Part shown: piece after piece, positions 1 through 29,186 of the stretch
Numbering within the stretch: position 1 is the first letter of the stretch
How the letters are laid out: each line of letters begins with the position of its first letter
NCBI RefSeq assembly: GCF_017654505.1
Contig: NC_054535.1
Coordinates: 83,577,603 to 83,641,602 of the forward strand
Length of the DNA stretch: 64,000 bases
Direction: 5' to 3'
Source of the DNA: Polyodon spathula
Lineage: Eukaryota; Chordata; Actinopteri; Acipenseriformes; Polyodontidae
Notes under the pieces: model-generated
Seen by the model: only the letters and a program-made list of their open reading frames with translations
Databases searched by the model: none
Told to the model about the DNA's origin: nothing
Translations under genes and position numbers: made by a program

Positions 1-213
1 GCATTGATTTTTCTGCAAACAACCCAAACTGTAAATTGTAGACGGCCTATATAGTGTGATGCATCCTGAACAGTACTCTGTACTTCACAGGTATCAAGTA
101 TAAGATATGCCTGATGATGATGCACTGAGGGGAAAAATGCTTGTGGAAGCAACATAATTTCTGTATGAATATAAATGTAGTAATACAGAAACATTTTCAA
201 ATGTTGTTGTTGT

Positions 214-214
214 T

Positions 215-246
<32 letters not shown>

Positions 247-249
247 TTA
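214..249. repeat. (TTTA)n microsatellite
   Basis: About eight tandem TTTA units directly abut the dispersed repeat that follows, as often happens at the tail of a fish interspersed repeat. Confidence 0.9.
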
Positions 250-660
250 GCAGGCTTCCTTATCCAGGGCGACTTACAGTTGTTACAAGGTATCACAATA
301 CAAAATATCAGATTACAGTTAAGAGAAGTTATAAAATATAATAAAATGAGTAGCAAATAAGATCAAATTCAAATGGAAGAGCTATTAAGACTAAGAGCAG
401 TTAAACTTAAGAATATTTGGTTATAAGAGTCAATTCCATTAAGAGCAAGTACAATACATGGATAAGAATGATCTCAAATAAGAGCAATTCCAAAAAAACA
501 TAAAACAAAACATGAATACGGTTACCTTTAAGAGTAAAATCAAGTACTAGATACAGAAAATATAATTATGAATAAGAGTAGTAGTAGAATACAGCAAAGT
601 CTGAAGCAGTTAAGTGCAAGTACAAGATAAACTCATGTATAGACATACTTAGACATATTT
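250..660. repeat. degenerate interspersed fish repeat
   Basis: The stretch after the TTTA run carries the phrase ttatccagggcgacttac, a motif seen in many ray-finned fish interspersed repeats, followed by an A-rich body with recurring taagag/aagagc units (for example near 318, 388, 427, 441, 480). The right edge is a guess. The element class cannot be told from sequence alone. Confidence 0.5.
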
Positions 661-3600
661 TTTCCGTCTTTTCCTAGTTTTGTACCATTAAATCTGCTTC
701 AGTCCTTTATGAAAAAGAGAGGCACGTTTTGAACTGCCTTCAAAATATGTTAAAAATAATATTTTCTTTTTGCAGCCTGTTATTATAAGCACTTATTTGA
801 CCATCTATTCTCTTTGCTTTTGAAAATTGTGGATTTATTAGTTTCTTTGTGTTGATTGTTTTGTGCTAATTATGAGTTCATTCATGTCAGTGTCACCTCC
901 TTGGCCAGAGCTTGATACTGTCATTTTTGTCACTTTACTGTTGACATTGTGTTACTGATGTGCTTGTCTGTATTTGCCAGTGCACTTGTTGCTGGTATAA
1001 CAAGCCATCCCTCTGCTCATGTACCCCTCAGCAGTCTAGGGGCTTAGCAATATTTCTACAGAAGCCTGCCTTGCAGTACCTATTTTAAACTTGCATCTTA
1101 GCTTATTTTTATTTGGCCAGGGGATAAGCCATGATATCCAGCCAAAGCTAGCTAAGTTAACCAGTAAGATATCTGAATGTTGCATAATTACTGAATTAAC
1201 ACAAAAGCAACTTTTCATGACAATTGGCCATTAAATTGACCTTTTTGGGGAGAATGTATTCTGATAAAGCAATGGATTTAATTGTGAATTCAAGTACTTT
1301 TATTAGATTCCATGAAAAGATATGGAGGACTACAAAATACTCTGGGTTATACAAGCCCTGTATGATTCATTTGAAAGGTTTATGGATGAATTCATGCATT
1401 GTAATGAGATCTTGACATAGTGCTTCAGTGTTCATGGCGTGGAATTATTTTCTGTGCTCGCAAGAGAACATAATCCAAGGACTTTTCAAGTATTAATCTG
1501 CTCAAAATATGTCATGCGAGAAAACAATAATTATAAAAGCTCAGTGTTGCGTGGTTGAGCATGAGCCATTTGTTTTTGCGCACAATAAGAAATGAAACCA
1601 AAAGCCTGTTTTTGGAACTGATTTTCTGTACAGTGCTGTGTTATGCCTCACATGTGGCGATACAGCGTGAGGGAAGAATGGTTAATATGATAGCACTGGA
1701 TTGATTTCTTCCCTGCTGTGACTGAAAGGCAGTGGGTTTCTGCGGGACCCCCGATGATAATACATGTGCATGAAAAAAATGGTTATGAGATGGGTAAAAT
1801 ATACTCCAACAATTCACTATTAGCATCAATATATTTAGCTTTGTTTTATTTGTAATCTAGCTCTTATGTTAACAGAATATGATAAGTTAAACCTGGTGTA
1901 AGCTTCAGTATTTTGCTGAAGACAGCCTAGTACACAAATAATTTTCCATTTGGCATAGCAGGGCCTCAAGTTAAAGTGAAGTGTTTAATCATCAGTGACA
2001 GCATTTGCTGGTGCAGTACAGTGTGCTGCAGTTTTTCCATTGAAGAAATCGACTCTAGAGCTACTCATCTTTTAGAAAACCCCAAGCAGGTTTTTTCATC
2101 CTCCTAAGAAAGTGAACCTTATGGTATATTTCATAACGCTTTGACATTAGAAAAAGACTTTGTGAAATATTTGTATGAGTAAAAAAAAAAAAAAAACAGT
2201 TTGATATTCACACGACAGCAATTGGCTTCTTTAACTACAGTCTAGATAAGCTTCATGAATATAAAACTAAGAAAAATAATATGAATATAGGAGCAAATTG
2301 TTCAACAATCTGTCTTTCCACATGGTGCAAAGTTGGATTTCAGTCATCTTCCATGCTGGAGCAGGCCTCAGCTGCAGCCAGGATGAACAGGTGTTTGCAG
2401 CTGCTGCCGTCACTGCCTCTCGGATGCCTATGGATGCCTTTCTCACACAGAACATTTTGCCACATTAATAAAGTACTTTAATTTATAAGCCACATGGATC
2501 GTCTCAGTGACAGGTTCCAGTCAGGTGCAGCAGTTTTTGAAATGTGTTTTGAACAGTGATATTAAAAAAAAAAGGGGTTTTCCTTGCCTGGATATTTTCA
2601 TTGATTTAGCTGGAGTACTAAATTACTGTAACAAAAAAAAAATAGGAATTAAATAAACCCACATCAAACGATCCTTTAAAGAAAGGAGTGAAACACTGTT
2701 ATAGGAATTAAATAAAAGCATGTTCATTTTTGTTCATTCGTTTCAAGTAGTGTTTTTTTTTTCAAATATTTGTCCCAGCGCAATGATTTTTAATTTCATT
2801 ATTATTTTCTGCAGCAGCCATTAACTATACAATTGACCTTATCTTTTATTCAGACCTGCTTCTGCCTCAGAAGTACTGTACATACATGCACGCATCTTCC
2901 AAACATCAGTTGGAAGATGACAAGATCTTAATTGAATCACATATTGATTGACTTTCACGTCAGGTGTTATGTAAGATTCATATCTCATACTTAACAGAAG
3001 TACAGATTCATTTTCTGGATTTTATAGGGCAGAAGGAATATCTTAAAAGGACGACACTAAAATGTAAGGGAATGTAAATCTAAAACTAGAAGCAAATCAA
3101 AAAGCTGTATTTTTCTATGTCTTGATTTTAATAAGTAACTTGTTAATTTCAAGTACAAAACATCAGACTCACAGGGTTTGTCAGTCTGTTGAACAAGGTC
3201 AGCAGTCTAGAGTCCAGACAATTATACACAGCAAGGGCATACATATATTCTAATTGTATATGAAATAAAATAAAAATGAATGCCAACAAATTAGCAAATA
3301 AAACAGACCACATGAGTCCTGGCATTCTAAAATATTGCAAGTGTCGCCATAATTGTGGGTCATTGTGTCTATAGAGAGACTTATAAACAGTATTTTTTTC
3401 ACATTGATAAAGTACAATAGAAAAGGTTGTTGGTACATCACCCAGACATGCTCCCTGATTTAGTGCTGTTTTTGCATTAGCCATGAAAGAGTTAAACGAC
3501 TAAAAGATTATATATGGTCATCTACTTTTTTATTCAACTTCATATAGCCATTATATGCAGATCCATTATGGGGCACAAAGATCACTAATGAGCAGGTTGT

Positions 3601-3860
3601 GAGACTTCAGTTAGCACTAATAAGTTCATGTTATTGATGAAGCTCATCTGTGTAAAATATATTAGAAGCTGATATTCTTTTATAACAGTGAGCATGCCAT
3701 ATGCTCATTACAATATGTGTATCAGAGTATGGTAGCATTAAACTCTTCATTATAGTGGAATAATAATAGATAATAAGAAGAAACCATGTATTTCTCCTAT
3801 CTCAGTACAGGAACCATGCAGAAAGATTATGTTTTGATATCACTTGTTTGTATTTTTCAG

Positions 3861-4951
3861 TGGTTAAAAAATCCAGGCCCTCCTCATGAGAAGCGGACGC
3901 TGTTTGGAGACATGGTGTGCTTTTTCTTCATAACTCCCCTGGCTACAATCTCTGGCTGGCTGTGTTTGCGTGGAGCTGTGGACCATCTGCACTTTAGCAG
4001 CAGGCTGGAGGCTGTTGGATTAATAGCACTGACCGTTGCACTCTTTACTATTTACCTCTTTTGGACACTAGTGAGTGCTCTATTAATGAACTTCTAGACA
4101 GCAGACAGGCAGGCATACGTTTCTGCTAGTACGTACATCACAATGATATATTGATAAAGGAAATAGCCAAAAACACTTGTCTGTTTGTTTGAACTTATAT
4201 CTGTGAATCTCTGAAGTTATGTATTAACAGGGGATTTGACAATATCCTGAACTCACTGTGTAAAATTCTAAATGACATTAGAAATATATACACCACAATG
4301 ACGTTTCCTTTTTAGACCCACTCGAATCAATTTTGTAACAGGAATTTCCCAGTACTGGATGTCTAGTTAGAAACAATGTGGATATCTTCATAGTTCATAA
4401 CCAAGTTAAAATCTAGAGAGTGACAGCAAAAATAAGGTAATTGTCACTTGCAGGGTTTTACAGGACACAAGGCACATACTTCTTAACCAGTACCTGAAAT
4501 GGTTATAGAGAGTACAGCTATGGCCAAAAGTTTTCGCCTAGAATGTTAGGACTGAGAAATGATTTAAAAAAAAAAAAAAAACTATGTGAATATAATTTAT
4601 TTAACATCATGTAGACAAAGAAACTACTAAATGATATTGCAAAAGTCTACCGGAAGCCATAATAGTCGAACAGATTTCATGTCGGATTTCAAAATGTCAC
4701 ATTTTAAAAATGTTTTCAGTTTTCCCTTAATTATATGGAAAACTTTAAAGCGGTATATAATTCAATATGTTAACGTAACTTTATTCAGCAGGTTTCATTT
4801 GACTTTATGAAGTGAAATTAGTTAAATCTGTAGGGTGATGCAAAACTGTTGGCCATACCTGTAGGTTATTTGAACAAGTGACCATCATTTTCCCTCAGCA
4901 ATGCTGTCTCGGGGGTGGGGGGGATATATAGCTCCTCAGTAAAGAAACAAG

Positions 4952-4999
<48 letters not shown>

Positions 5000-5230
5000 T
5001 CAAAACCAAAATTTAAAAAAGGTTTATGTAACCCCCTTTTTGAAATCTCCCCCCCTCCTCCCTCTCTCCAGGTTTCTTTCAGATATCACTGTAGACTGTA
5101 TAATGAATGGCGCCGGACCAATCAGAGAGTCTTACTCCTCATCCCAAAGTCGTCTAGCGTACCGTCGTCGCAGCGCGCGCAGCTAGGACTGCCTCCAATC
5201 AAAAGGGATTCCAAGGAGACAATTGTTTGA
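3861..5230 (+). CDS. marchf3: MARCHF3, membrane-associated RING-CH E3 ubiquitin ligase (last two coding exons)
   Basis: Coding exons are 3861-4070 (70 codons, phase 0 at both ends) and 5072-5230 (52 codons plus TGA). The acceptors are tttttcag and ctctccag, and the first exon is followed by donor gtgagt. The peptide starts [20 protein letters not shown] and contains two hydrophobic spans, [16 protein letters not shown] and [15 protein letters not shown], which are the two membrane segments of MARCH2/MARCH3. The cytosolic tail contains [10 protein letters not shown] and ends KRDSKETIV, a PDZ-binding type C-terminus as in MARCH3. The N-terminal RING-CH domain that recruits the E2 enzyme is coded by exons outside the window. 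The family sits in endosomal membranes and ubiquitinates membrane cargo. Choice of MARCHF3 over MARCHF2 rests on the tail and on the neighbour lmnb1, as in human 5q23. The tail is serine-rich and glutamine-poor compared with mammals. Confidence 0.95.
4515..4861. mobile_element. Tc1/mariner-type MITE in marchf3 intron
   Basis: The ends are imperfect inverted repeats: CAGCTATGGCCAAAAGTTTT on the left and, reading inward from the right, CAGGTATGGCCAACAGTTTT. A TA dinucleotide flanks each side (4513-4514 and 4862-4863), the usual Tc1/mariner target duplication. The 347-base interior is AT-rich and has no open frame for a transposase, so it is a non-autonomous copy mobilised in trans. Confidence 0.85.
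4956..4995. repeat. A40 homopolymer
   Basis: Uninterrupted run of 40 adenines about 75 bases before the last marchf3 acceptor. The exact length is probably unreliable in any assembly. Confidence 0.9.
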
Positions 5231-8200
5231 CTTCAAGCTTTGCCAGACGTTTTAAGCTGTGTGCACTTACAGGAGCAGCACTAATTCCATCCAAAGACTC
5301 AAGGCTTGTGAATCATGTTCCGTTTGAAGACTTACTGGGTTTTTTTTAGCACAAACTTTATTAATAGCTGAAGTTTTATACTGCATTCAATACGAAAGTT
5401 AACAAACAGGATTTCTCCAAGGCTAGCTTCCAGAAGAATAGAAGTTGAGTGTATTCCTGCAACTTTTACAGAGCGTACAGTCAAATATTTTACATTTTAC
5501 TGTATATTCCCAGCAATTTTTCTGAGCAAAATGGCTGGGGCATCCTACCAGGATTTCAACCCCAGAGGACACCAGCAATGCAGCGGTGTTCTAAAATGCT
5601 GTCTATAAGAGACATATCCTGCCTTTAAATGCCTTGAATAGCCTGCGATTTTTTTGGTGGGAAGTAGCCAAGCACTGTAATTGCAAACCACAAGAAAAGG
5701 GCCATTTGTAGGTTTGTTTGCTAGCATGAGCTTAATATAGCAGGCTTTTTCTTTTTTTTTAATATAATTCTAATTGTTGTGTAATGTAAAGATTTTATAG
5801 GGCTGTGCTTTTTATTGAACTTTGTAAAGATGCATTTAAATGAAATTCACTTTTAAGTTTTATAATTGTATATGATTTAAAAGCATAAAGGTGCAAACAA
5901 AAAACAAACTGAGTATCATAGAAGGTGTAAATGTGAACAATGCATTATGGTTAGGATTTTGTATCTAAATAGCGTGTTGAAACCTAGCTTACCAGTGCAG
6001 TTAAACATGTTGCAATCCAGTGTGAAATGAGATAGTGTGATTATTATGCTTGCTGATTTTGTTCTTTCTTGACTATATAATGCATTTAATAACTGTTTTG
6101 GGCCTCATTCCCATTTGATGTCAAACATGCCACTACACAACTTCAGTGTTAGCACCCGGATGACTGGAAGGACACTTTGATTTTGTTAAAGCACCTGCAA
6201 AACAATGACCCACTGAGGGGTCTAAACTCACATTTGCAAAAAGAAAAATAAGTATTTCTTTATAATTTGCTGTTCCAAAGTAGCTTCCAATTACATTTGG
6301 TTAGTCACCTTATCCTATGGTGGTTGCAGTCATCCTGAGTGGTTTGCACAGCAGTTACTAGTGTGTGTTAAGGTGCTGTGATTCCAGCAGCTGCTCTAGT
6401 TACTAACCGTAGATGTGGAGCAGGCTAGGTCAGCAGCAAGTGTCTTTCATTAGTAACCACTAGTCTCGTCTAGTGTACAGCTGTATATTGCCAGCACTGA
6501 AGAACAGCTCCTGAACTAATAAAATGCAAAAAAAATTAAAAAGCAGTATTTGAGTAATTGCAGTAAGAATGATTGTAAACAACGTAACAAGACAATGTAA
6601 TTTGAAGATACTTATGTTTTCTTAGACTTTAGGAATACGTGTTCAATTAATCTGCAATCCAAGAACAGCTTGACAGAATGTCATTGTTTTTTGGATGTAA
6701 ATCCTCAATGTCATTTTGTGTTTTTTTGATTCTCTCTCTACAAATCAAGAGCAAGAACATTGAAAGCCAGTAGAATAAATGTCAGTGATAACATAGTGGG
6801 TGCTTATTCTCTCTTTACCTCAGTGGTTAAATTCTGCTCTCCACATCGTATTATTTTTTAAAGTTAAACTTTGTCCAGTGACTCAGACAAGCTTCACGCG
6901 CAGGTTTTGTATTTAATCTCAATACCATCAAATGCTGTGAATGTTTAATTTCAGAAACAGGCTACAGCAGGCTGTGAGTATACATATATGATATAGATTT
7001 AAAATAAGGTATCCCATTTCTTCTTATCCAAATAGTCCAGAATTAAAGCAGTAATCTTTGTGGAAATTTAATGTGAGTCATAACCTTCTAAAACCAAAAA
7101 CATTTGGCCCAACATCACTCCAGACTTCTACCTCCACATTTGTAATTTGAAGCTTCTTCCTAGGAAGTGCCAACAACCAGTAAATTCAAATTCAATTTGA
7201 GCGCAATTTTCTGTTATTATCCAAAAAGCTGCAACAGTGTGTCATTTCCTATTTTTGTATTCTGAGGGTTGTTGATATAGCTGGTTAAATGGATACTTTA
7301 CCACAGAAAGTTAAAATGCTGGTTATCATCCTTAAAAGTCTTAACAATCAATGACACAATTATTGTTGTGCTGAGTTTTTTTTAAGCATTGCAAGGGATG
7401 TTTGCACTTCCTGCATGAGATAAAAAAGGGCCTCGTTCTGGTAGGTGAGTCTGGCACGAGTCTGTGCATCCTTAATTTTAGTTCTTAAAAATAATATCTT
7501 CAGCACAAAGGGTGTTAAAAGATGATACTAAAAAAAATCTAAAGAAATGTATTTTATAGCTTTGCTTGCCACCACTTTAACTTGTAAATATGTAAAGGTG
7601 ACAGACAGCCTTACTTTGAATACTTGCGGCGAGGGGACCAAATAAATAACTACAGTATGTGCCTCTCTATTGTAAACTAGGTATAGACCGTTACAATTTA
7701 GTGATGAACTCTCCAGGTAAAAAAAATCCAGAATTCATGTTTTTCCTCCATGAAATTATTCATAGTTCAAAACAAGTATACACTGTTACCCAACTCAATT
7801 AGAAAATAAAAGCATTAGTTAAGTGTTTACTTAACACAATATATGTTATTAGGCATATATACTGGCATATGATGTCCAACATTACATATGGAAACACGCA
7901 CATTAATTTCTGAAGCATTTTTAGTTAGCTGATAAGCAGCGTTTTCATGTACATTCCTGTTGGTTAAAATATACTGTAGGTTCTGTCAATAATAAAGCAA
8001 AATGTCACCTGGTATAAATCTACACTAGATTTCTCAGTTACAGTACTAATAAGGTATTAATGTGAGGAAAACAGATTCAAACTGCAAATACAGGCAGTAA
8101 TTGTGCTGTTTAACATTGTCCCTTTTCTTCTTCGCAAGTAACTTCAACTGTCTGCTGTACCCACCCCACGCCACATGGTGTGTGCTGTTGCACTGTACCT

Positions 8201-8600
8201 CTTAAAACACGTCAAGATGGTATACCTGTAACAACTGCAGTTTCCAAAACAGTTTGTAAATACATGTGTAGTGCAAACTTTGAATTCATTTGAATATAAT
8301 AAAGTGTTCAACTCTGGTTCTGGTTTTGTGTTTCTGTTGAAGCCTATTTTGGCAGCGAGGTGCTGAAATTTTGAGTCAGCCAACTGAGTCGTCTTAATGG
8401 TTCTAAGAACAAATACAAAATTACACTCAGGATAGGAACATATTGCCCAATATTTAGAAATGCTCTGTTCACGTCTCCATTCTTGTGCTTCAATTCTGTA
8501 CTCGCATGTTAGACTGATGAACCAATGAAAACCGTGAACGTGCAAGTCAGAAACCAACTTACCTTGTCTTTTGTCCAACTTTCATCGGGACAGTTTTGTA
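5231..8600 (+). other. marchf3 3' UTR and downstream intergenic sequence
   Basis: The sequence after the marchf3 stop is AT-rich with no coding exon that I recognise. Canonical AATAAA hexamers occur at 6518-6523 and 6774-6779, with further ones after 7640. The first would give a 3' UTR of about 1.3 kb, but the true end cannot be fixed without transcript data. The 144-codon open frame at 8144-8578 on the minus strand has no recognisable domain and is probably chance. Confidence 0.5.
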
Positions 8601-8609
8601 CTACACATA

Positions 8610-10120
<1,511 letters not shown>

Positions 10121-10148
10121 TATATACAGCAACATTTAAAAAACAACA

Positions 10149-10192
<44 letters not shown>

Positions 10193-11084
10193 GAAGTTTA
10201 CCTCCAAAAGATTATCCAAGAGATTTATCCAAGAGACTGCCAACCCACATAACCAATTGCAAAAAGAGTCTAGACTCTCCTCCCCTTAATAGGCTGTGAT
10301 CTGGGGATTTAAATAAGGCCCAATAATTTAACCAATGGGACAAAGGGAATGTTTTGTTTGCTTATCAGTTAAATGTTAATATTTTATCACAATGGTTTAT
10401 ATATATATAAGCCTATTGTATCCAAGAACTCAGTGTACCATATTTCTAGTGGTATAGTGGTCGAGTCGTATTCACCAGCCATCTAGTTTAATTTGTTGTG
10501 AATACACAGGGAGACTCAAAGTTGAGTGACAGGTTATCTTTGGAGCTAGAGCAGTCTGGTTAGAGCAAGCACTCACGACTAAGACCATGCTAGGAGGTCT
10601 CTCCAGAACACCCCCACTGGAGTTCTCCATGAATGGCTAGAGTGGCAGTCAGCGCTGTTGGGGGGGCACAAATGAGGGCATTCTGCTTTGCCTTTGTTAA
10701 TCGCTGCCTATGACATTTTTCATATTCAGATTGTTCAGCTGTGCATATGTCCAGTTTGTCTTGTGTTATGCACCAGAGTACCAAGTCTTGTTTTGGCTGA
10801 TCACCATTCAATTAACTGCAGGTCTTGGAAATATCATCTAGTCACCACTGACCCCTAGTGAGGGGTTCTAGTATATTATTTATCTATAAAACTAAACAGC
10901 TTCAGCTCTACCTTTATAGCTACTACCATGCAGCACTCAATAGATCAACCTTATGTTAGACAATAGAAAAGATCTATAGAAAATTATCCTACATTTCCTT
11001 TATTTTCACTACCACTTGACTTAGAAACTTCCCCTCCCCGATTCTCCTGGCCACAATGACCATGAAGCAGTAAAAACAAAAAAG
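10121..11084. other. intergenic sequence between Tc1 element 1 and lmnb1 3' end
   Basis: It begins with an A-rich tail including an uninterrupted A41 run at 10150-10190. No exon, tRNA or complete mobile element is visible in the rest. The stretch around 10440-10480 resembles a tRNA A box but has no B box. Confidence 0.5.
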
Positions 11085-11693
11085 GTCCTTTAAGTTTTAA
11101 ATACATTTTTATTTTCACTTGTAAAAGGATAATATCTAAGTTTCAAAACTGCAGCTGCCTGCCTAGCTAATGTACACATCACATTAAAACCATTCTATCC
11201 TTCAGTTTCCCACCTGTTTACCCAAAAGCAACAGCCTTTACAAAGAAACATTCTAAGAGAAAAAGGATCTTTAGATAGTTTAAAAAAACAAACAAAAAGA
11301 ATTCACAGCACCTCAACACAAGTAACCCGGTATCAACTTGAATCTGCAAACTTGCCAGTCTTTGTACAAGGCTTTTGCTATAGTCCTAAAACTACACAAT
11401 AGTATTCAACACAATTAAATAAAAATAAATACCAAATTTGTCCAATTCTGTCAAATGTAGTGAAGTTAAGCATTTGATTCACATTACCAGAAAAATAAAA
11501 ATAAAATTGTGCTTTTTTAAAAAGTAGTGTTGTACATCGAACTGTAAAGCAAAATAAAAAAGTTCCAGAACCATGGTTTTACAAATTAAACAAGTCCAAC
11601 ATAAAAAAAGGTACAAAAATATGGATTATTTCTGAGGAAGTTCTGATGTCGGCAGCTTAAATAAACCAACAATACAGGAAGTACAGCTGATGT
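11085..11693 (-). other. lmnb1: lmnb1 3' UTR
   Basis: The sequence downstream of the lmnb1 stop on the minus strand is AT-rich and non-coding. A polyadenylation hexamer AATAAA lies at 11108-11113 (TTTATT on the plus strand), which would place cleavage near 11085-11095 and give a 3' UTR of about 600 bases. The end is inferred from this signal only. Confidence 0.55.
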
Positions 11694-26541
<14,848 letters not shown>

Positions 26542-29100
26542 TGTGACAAAAAGAGACAAGCAAAGCGGGCAGAAGCGCCAACCGGCAAAGATGCAAAAAT
26601 AGTTATTAAAAAAAAAAAAAAAAAAAAAAAACACAAAACAAAAAAAAAACCTTGTTTAACACTTTTGTAAATAATATAAAATATATATATACACCGAAGA
26701 CACTGCAGATTTAAAAAAAGAGCCCTTTTTCTTGCAAATATGTATCAATATAAGGGCGTACTGTGTTAATATGAAAATGAAAAGAAAATTAATAAAAATG
26801 TTAAGAAGCAAAAGGAGTTAGGAAAGCTGCAAAAGAAAAGGAAGCTGCAAATCCCACAAAACCGCCTCCTTTTAGTACTTTGTCTGAAAGAAAGGGTTTG
26901 ACTAATATGGCCGCTAATTTACATACAGGGGCAGCGTGACTATTTGAAACCAATGATATTTTGTAACGAAACGCGTCCTTTAAATTTGGGCATTTAAGAC
27001 AAAATTCAAAACACAGCAGCATAGCCCATCGAGCCGAGCAGTACACGTGTAATGCATAATAGATCCGATTTGTCCAGCTCTCTGCAATACAATGCAAATT
27101 GCGATATTTTTGTGTTGAAGGTGTTACATAATTGCAACATACATAGGGAAGCTTAAAATTATAACTATATTAAACAGCAGTAGTAAACATAAACAAAACG
27201 CATCTCTATTTTGATTTTTTTTTTTTCAAAAACACGCAGCTTTTTATACTTGTTGACATTTGTTATAGTTCAAAGATTTCGTTTAAATGTTTAGTGAAAA
27301 ATAGACCTTTCATTTTTTTTCCCTATGTGCAAATTTACACACACCTAGTATTGGTTTGATAGCTAAATACATCTGCTGTTCGCAATTGCTGTACAGGTGT
27401 ATCTTTTTTGAGATCATCGTTTTATAATTATTCGGCATTTAAATGTTAATTATATTTATGTGTTTCAGGAAGGCTCTGGGACAGCAGCATCCTTTCTAAC
27501 ACAAAAAAACAGCTGCAATCGAAAGCACCCGTATACGCATCCAGTAGTTGTTGAATGTTTTAATGTTAAAATGGTCATATACGCGTATATTCAATTGATC
27601 TAAGCAGTGGCAGGTCTAAATCTTGTGTTTGATCACTGAATAGGGTTGTGAAAAATCAAACATCTAATCGTGAATGCAAAGCTCTGTAGCGTATGTATGT
27701 ATAAAAGTTCAGAAACTTGTTTTAATTTAACGAACTGATTTTTTCAATACTGGGCACATTTTTTTTTTTTTTTTAGATAACTTGGAGCAACCCTGAGGTC
27801 AGACTGTTTACCAACAAGGCAAATAAAACAGTACCTGGTCCAGATTAATGAATTAAACAAGTATTTCCAAGTCTCAGTGTAACTGGCATTGCGAATTCCA
27901 GATATTTAAAACACAAGTCACATGTTAGGAATCTACTAATCAAAAGCATGCAGCCCCGCACAATTGTATGAACAGGCTGATTCAGCTGAAAGCTTGGTGC
28001 TGGAGTTGACAGATCAACAGTGCTTGGTCAATAGAGTCGCCTCTTCTAAATCAGTAATCCATTTTTTATTTATTTATTTTTTCTTATAACCATCAACTAT
28101 TAAGACAAAAAACTGCACTTCTGTTAGATATACGCCTAGGGCATTCCAGATGTTATTTTGTGTGCCTATAATCAGCATTCTGTCTTAAGTCTTTCAGAGC
28201 CGCTGTGCACTAGGGTTTGAGATCTGTCCTCTACATCACTGCAGGAAGAGCGATTAAAAAAAAACCCAAAAAAAAAAAATAGTACTCTGGCTTTTCTGTT
28301 CCATACCACACCATGGATTGTTCTTGCTGTGTTAGCTGTTTGACAATGTGGGCCATGATCCTTACCCTATCAGTGCACTAGAGCGGACATTTTGAAAAGA
28401 GCTCTGAAACAGACTTTAAAGTTATAAGTGTAAAAAGTTGTCAGGATGTTAACAATGAAAAGTAAATTACAGGTACATTATTTAAACAGTTGTAGCAACA
28501 TGTGGGGACGGGTAACGCTATATATTTTTTTGAAACCCCACCACTTACTCTTTAAAGGGATAGATTGATATCATCTGCTGGTGCCTGAACAACCAACTGA
28601 ATGAGCTTACTTACCAGTGGGTTTAAATAAATTACTACACACATGCTATTCATTATTTCATTTTTGAACCCACAAACAATTCAGTAACATGTTTTAGAAT
28701 TACAGAACTCAGGCCTGAAAACAGAATAAAAATATTTATGGTAAAAACAACAGTTTAAGTACAAAAGCAAGAACAAAAAGACATGGTCAGTACTTGAGAG
28801 TGCTTTAAATGCTGCAAATAAAATATACAACAAAAGGCTTACAAAGTTTACTCACTGGTACATATTCATTCAGCAGTACTCTACATTACAAATATAATAA
28901 CCATATTTACTGATCTGTTCAGTACTTACAAAAATAGTTAAGAATGTTTTAAATAGTTAATAACAATTTAAATAGCTCAAAGATAAATGTAACAGCAATA
29001 AATTAAAAAAAGAAAACATTCAAAACCACATTAACAATACAATACAATTCAGTGGAATTTGAACAGCAGCACAGAGAGTAGAGAACTGCAGCAGACACTT
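26542..29100. other. lmnb1 5' flank, and spacer to the JTB-like gene
   Basis: The first bases upstream of the lmnb1 start on the minus strand are 5' UTR and promoter. An A26-like homopolymer lies at about 26605-26630, which makes an in-frame upstream ATG at 26634 an unlikely start because it would add a poly-phenylalanine stretch. Between about 27100 and 29100 I see no gene. Confidence 0.5.
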
Positions 29101-29186
29101 CATTCTCAAAGGCCTACACTCTTAAAGCACTTCATTAAGTGGAAACAATTTAAGGGGAAAGAAAGTCGGCAGCCAGTATGGTCCTG

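Larger units (their letters stand above)
1..3860. other. marchf3 intron or upstream sequence, no exon recognised
   Basis: This stretch precedes the first marchf3 exon in the window and ends with a good splice acceptor (pyrimidine-rich, tttttcag at 3853-3860). The open frames are short, lack codon bias and match no family I recognise. It contains a TTTA microsatellite and a degenerate fish repeat in its first 700 bases and short A/T homopolymers. I read it as intron of marchf3, because the RING-CH-coding exons must lie further upstream, outside the window. Confidence 0.7.

Noticed and set aside
8144..8578. 144-codon open frame on the minus strand next to Tc1 element 1
   Set aside because: No recognisable family and no exon borders with coding character; probably chance.
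10440..10480. tRNA A-box-like phrase (tctagtggtatagtggtcgagtc)
   Set aside because: No B box and no cloverleaf in the following 80 bases; at best a SINE relic.
26542..26634. In-frame ATG 31 codons upstream of the lmnb1 start
   Set aside because: It would add a poly-phenylalanine stretch coded by a T homopolymer; the lamin start MATAT is at 26541.
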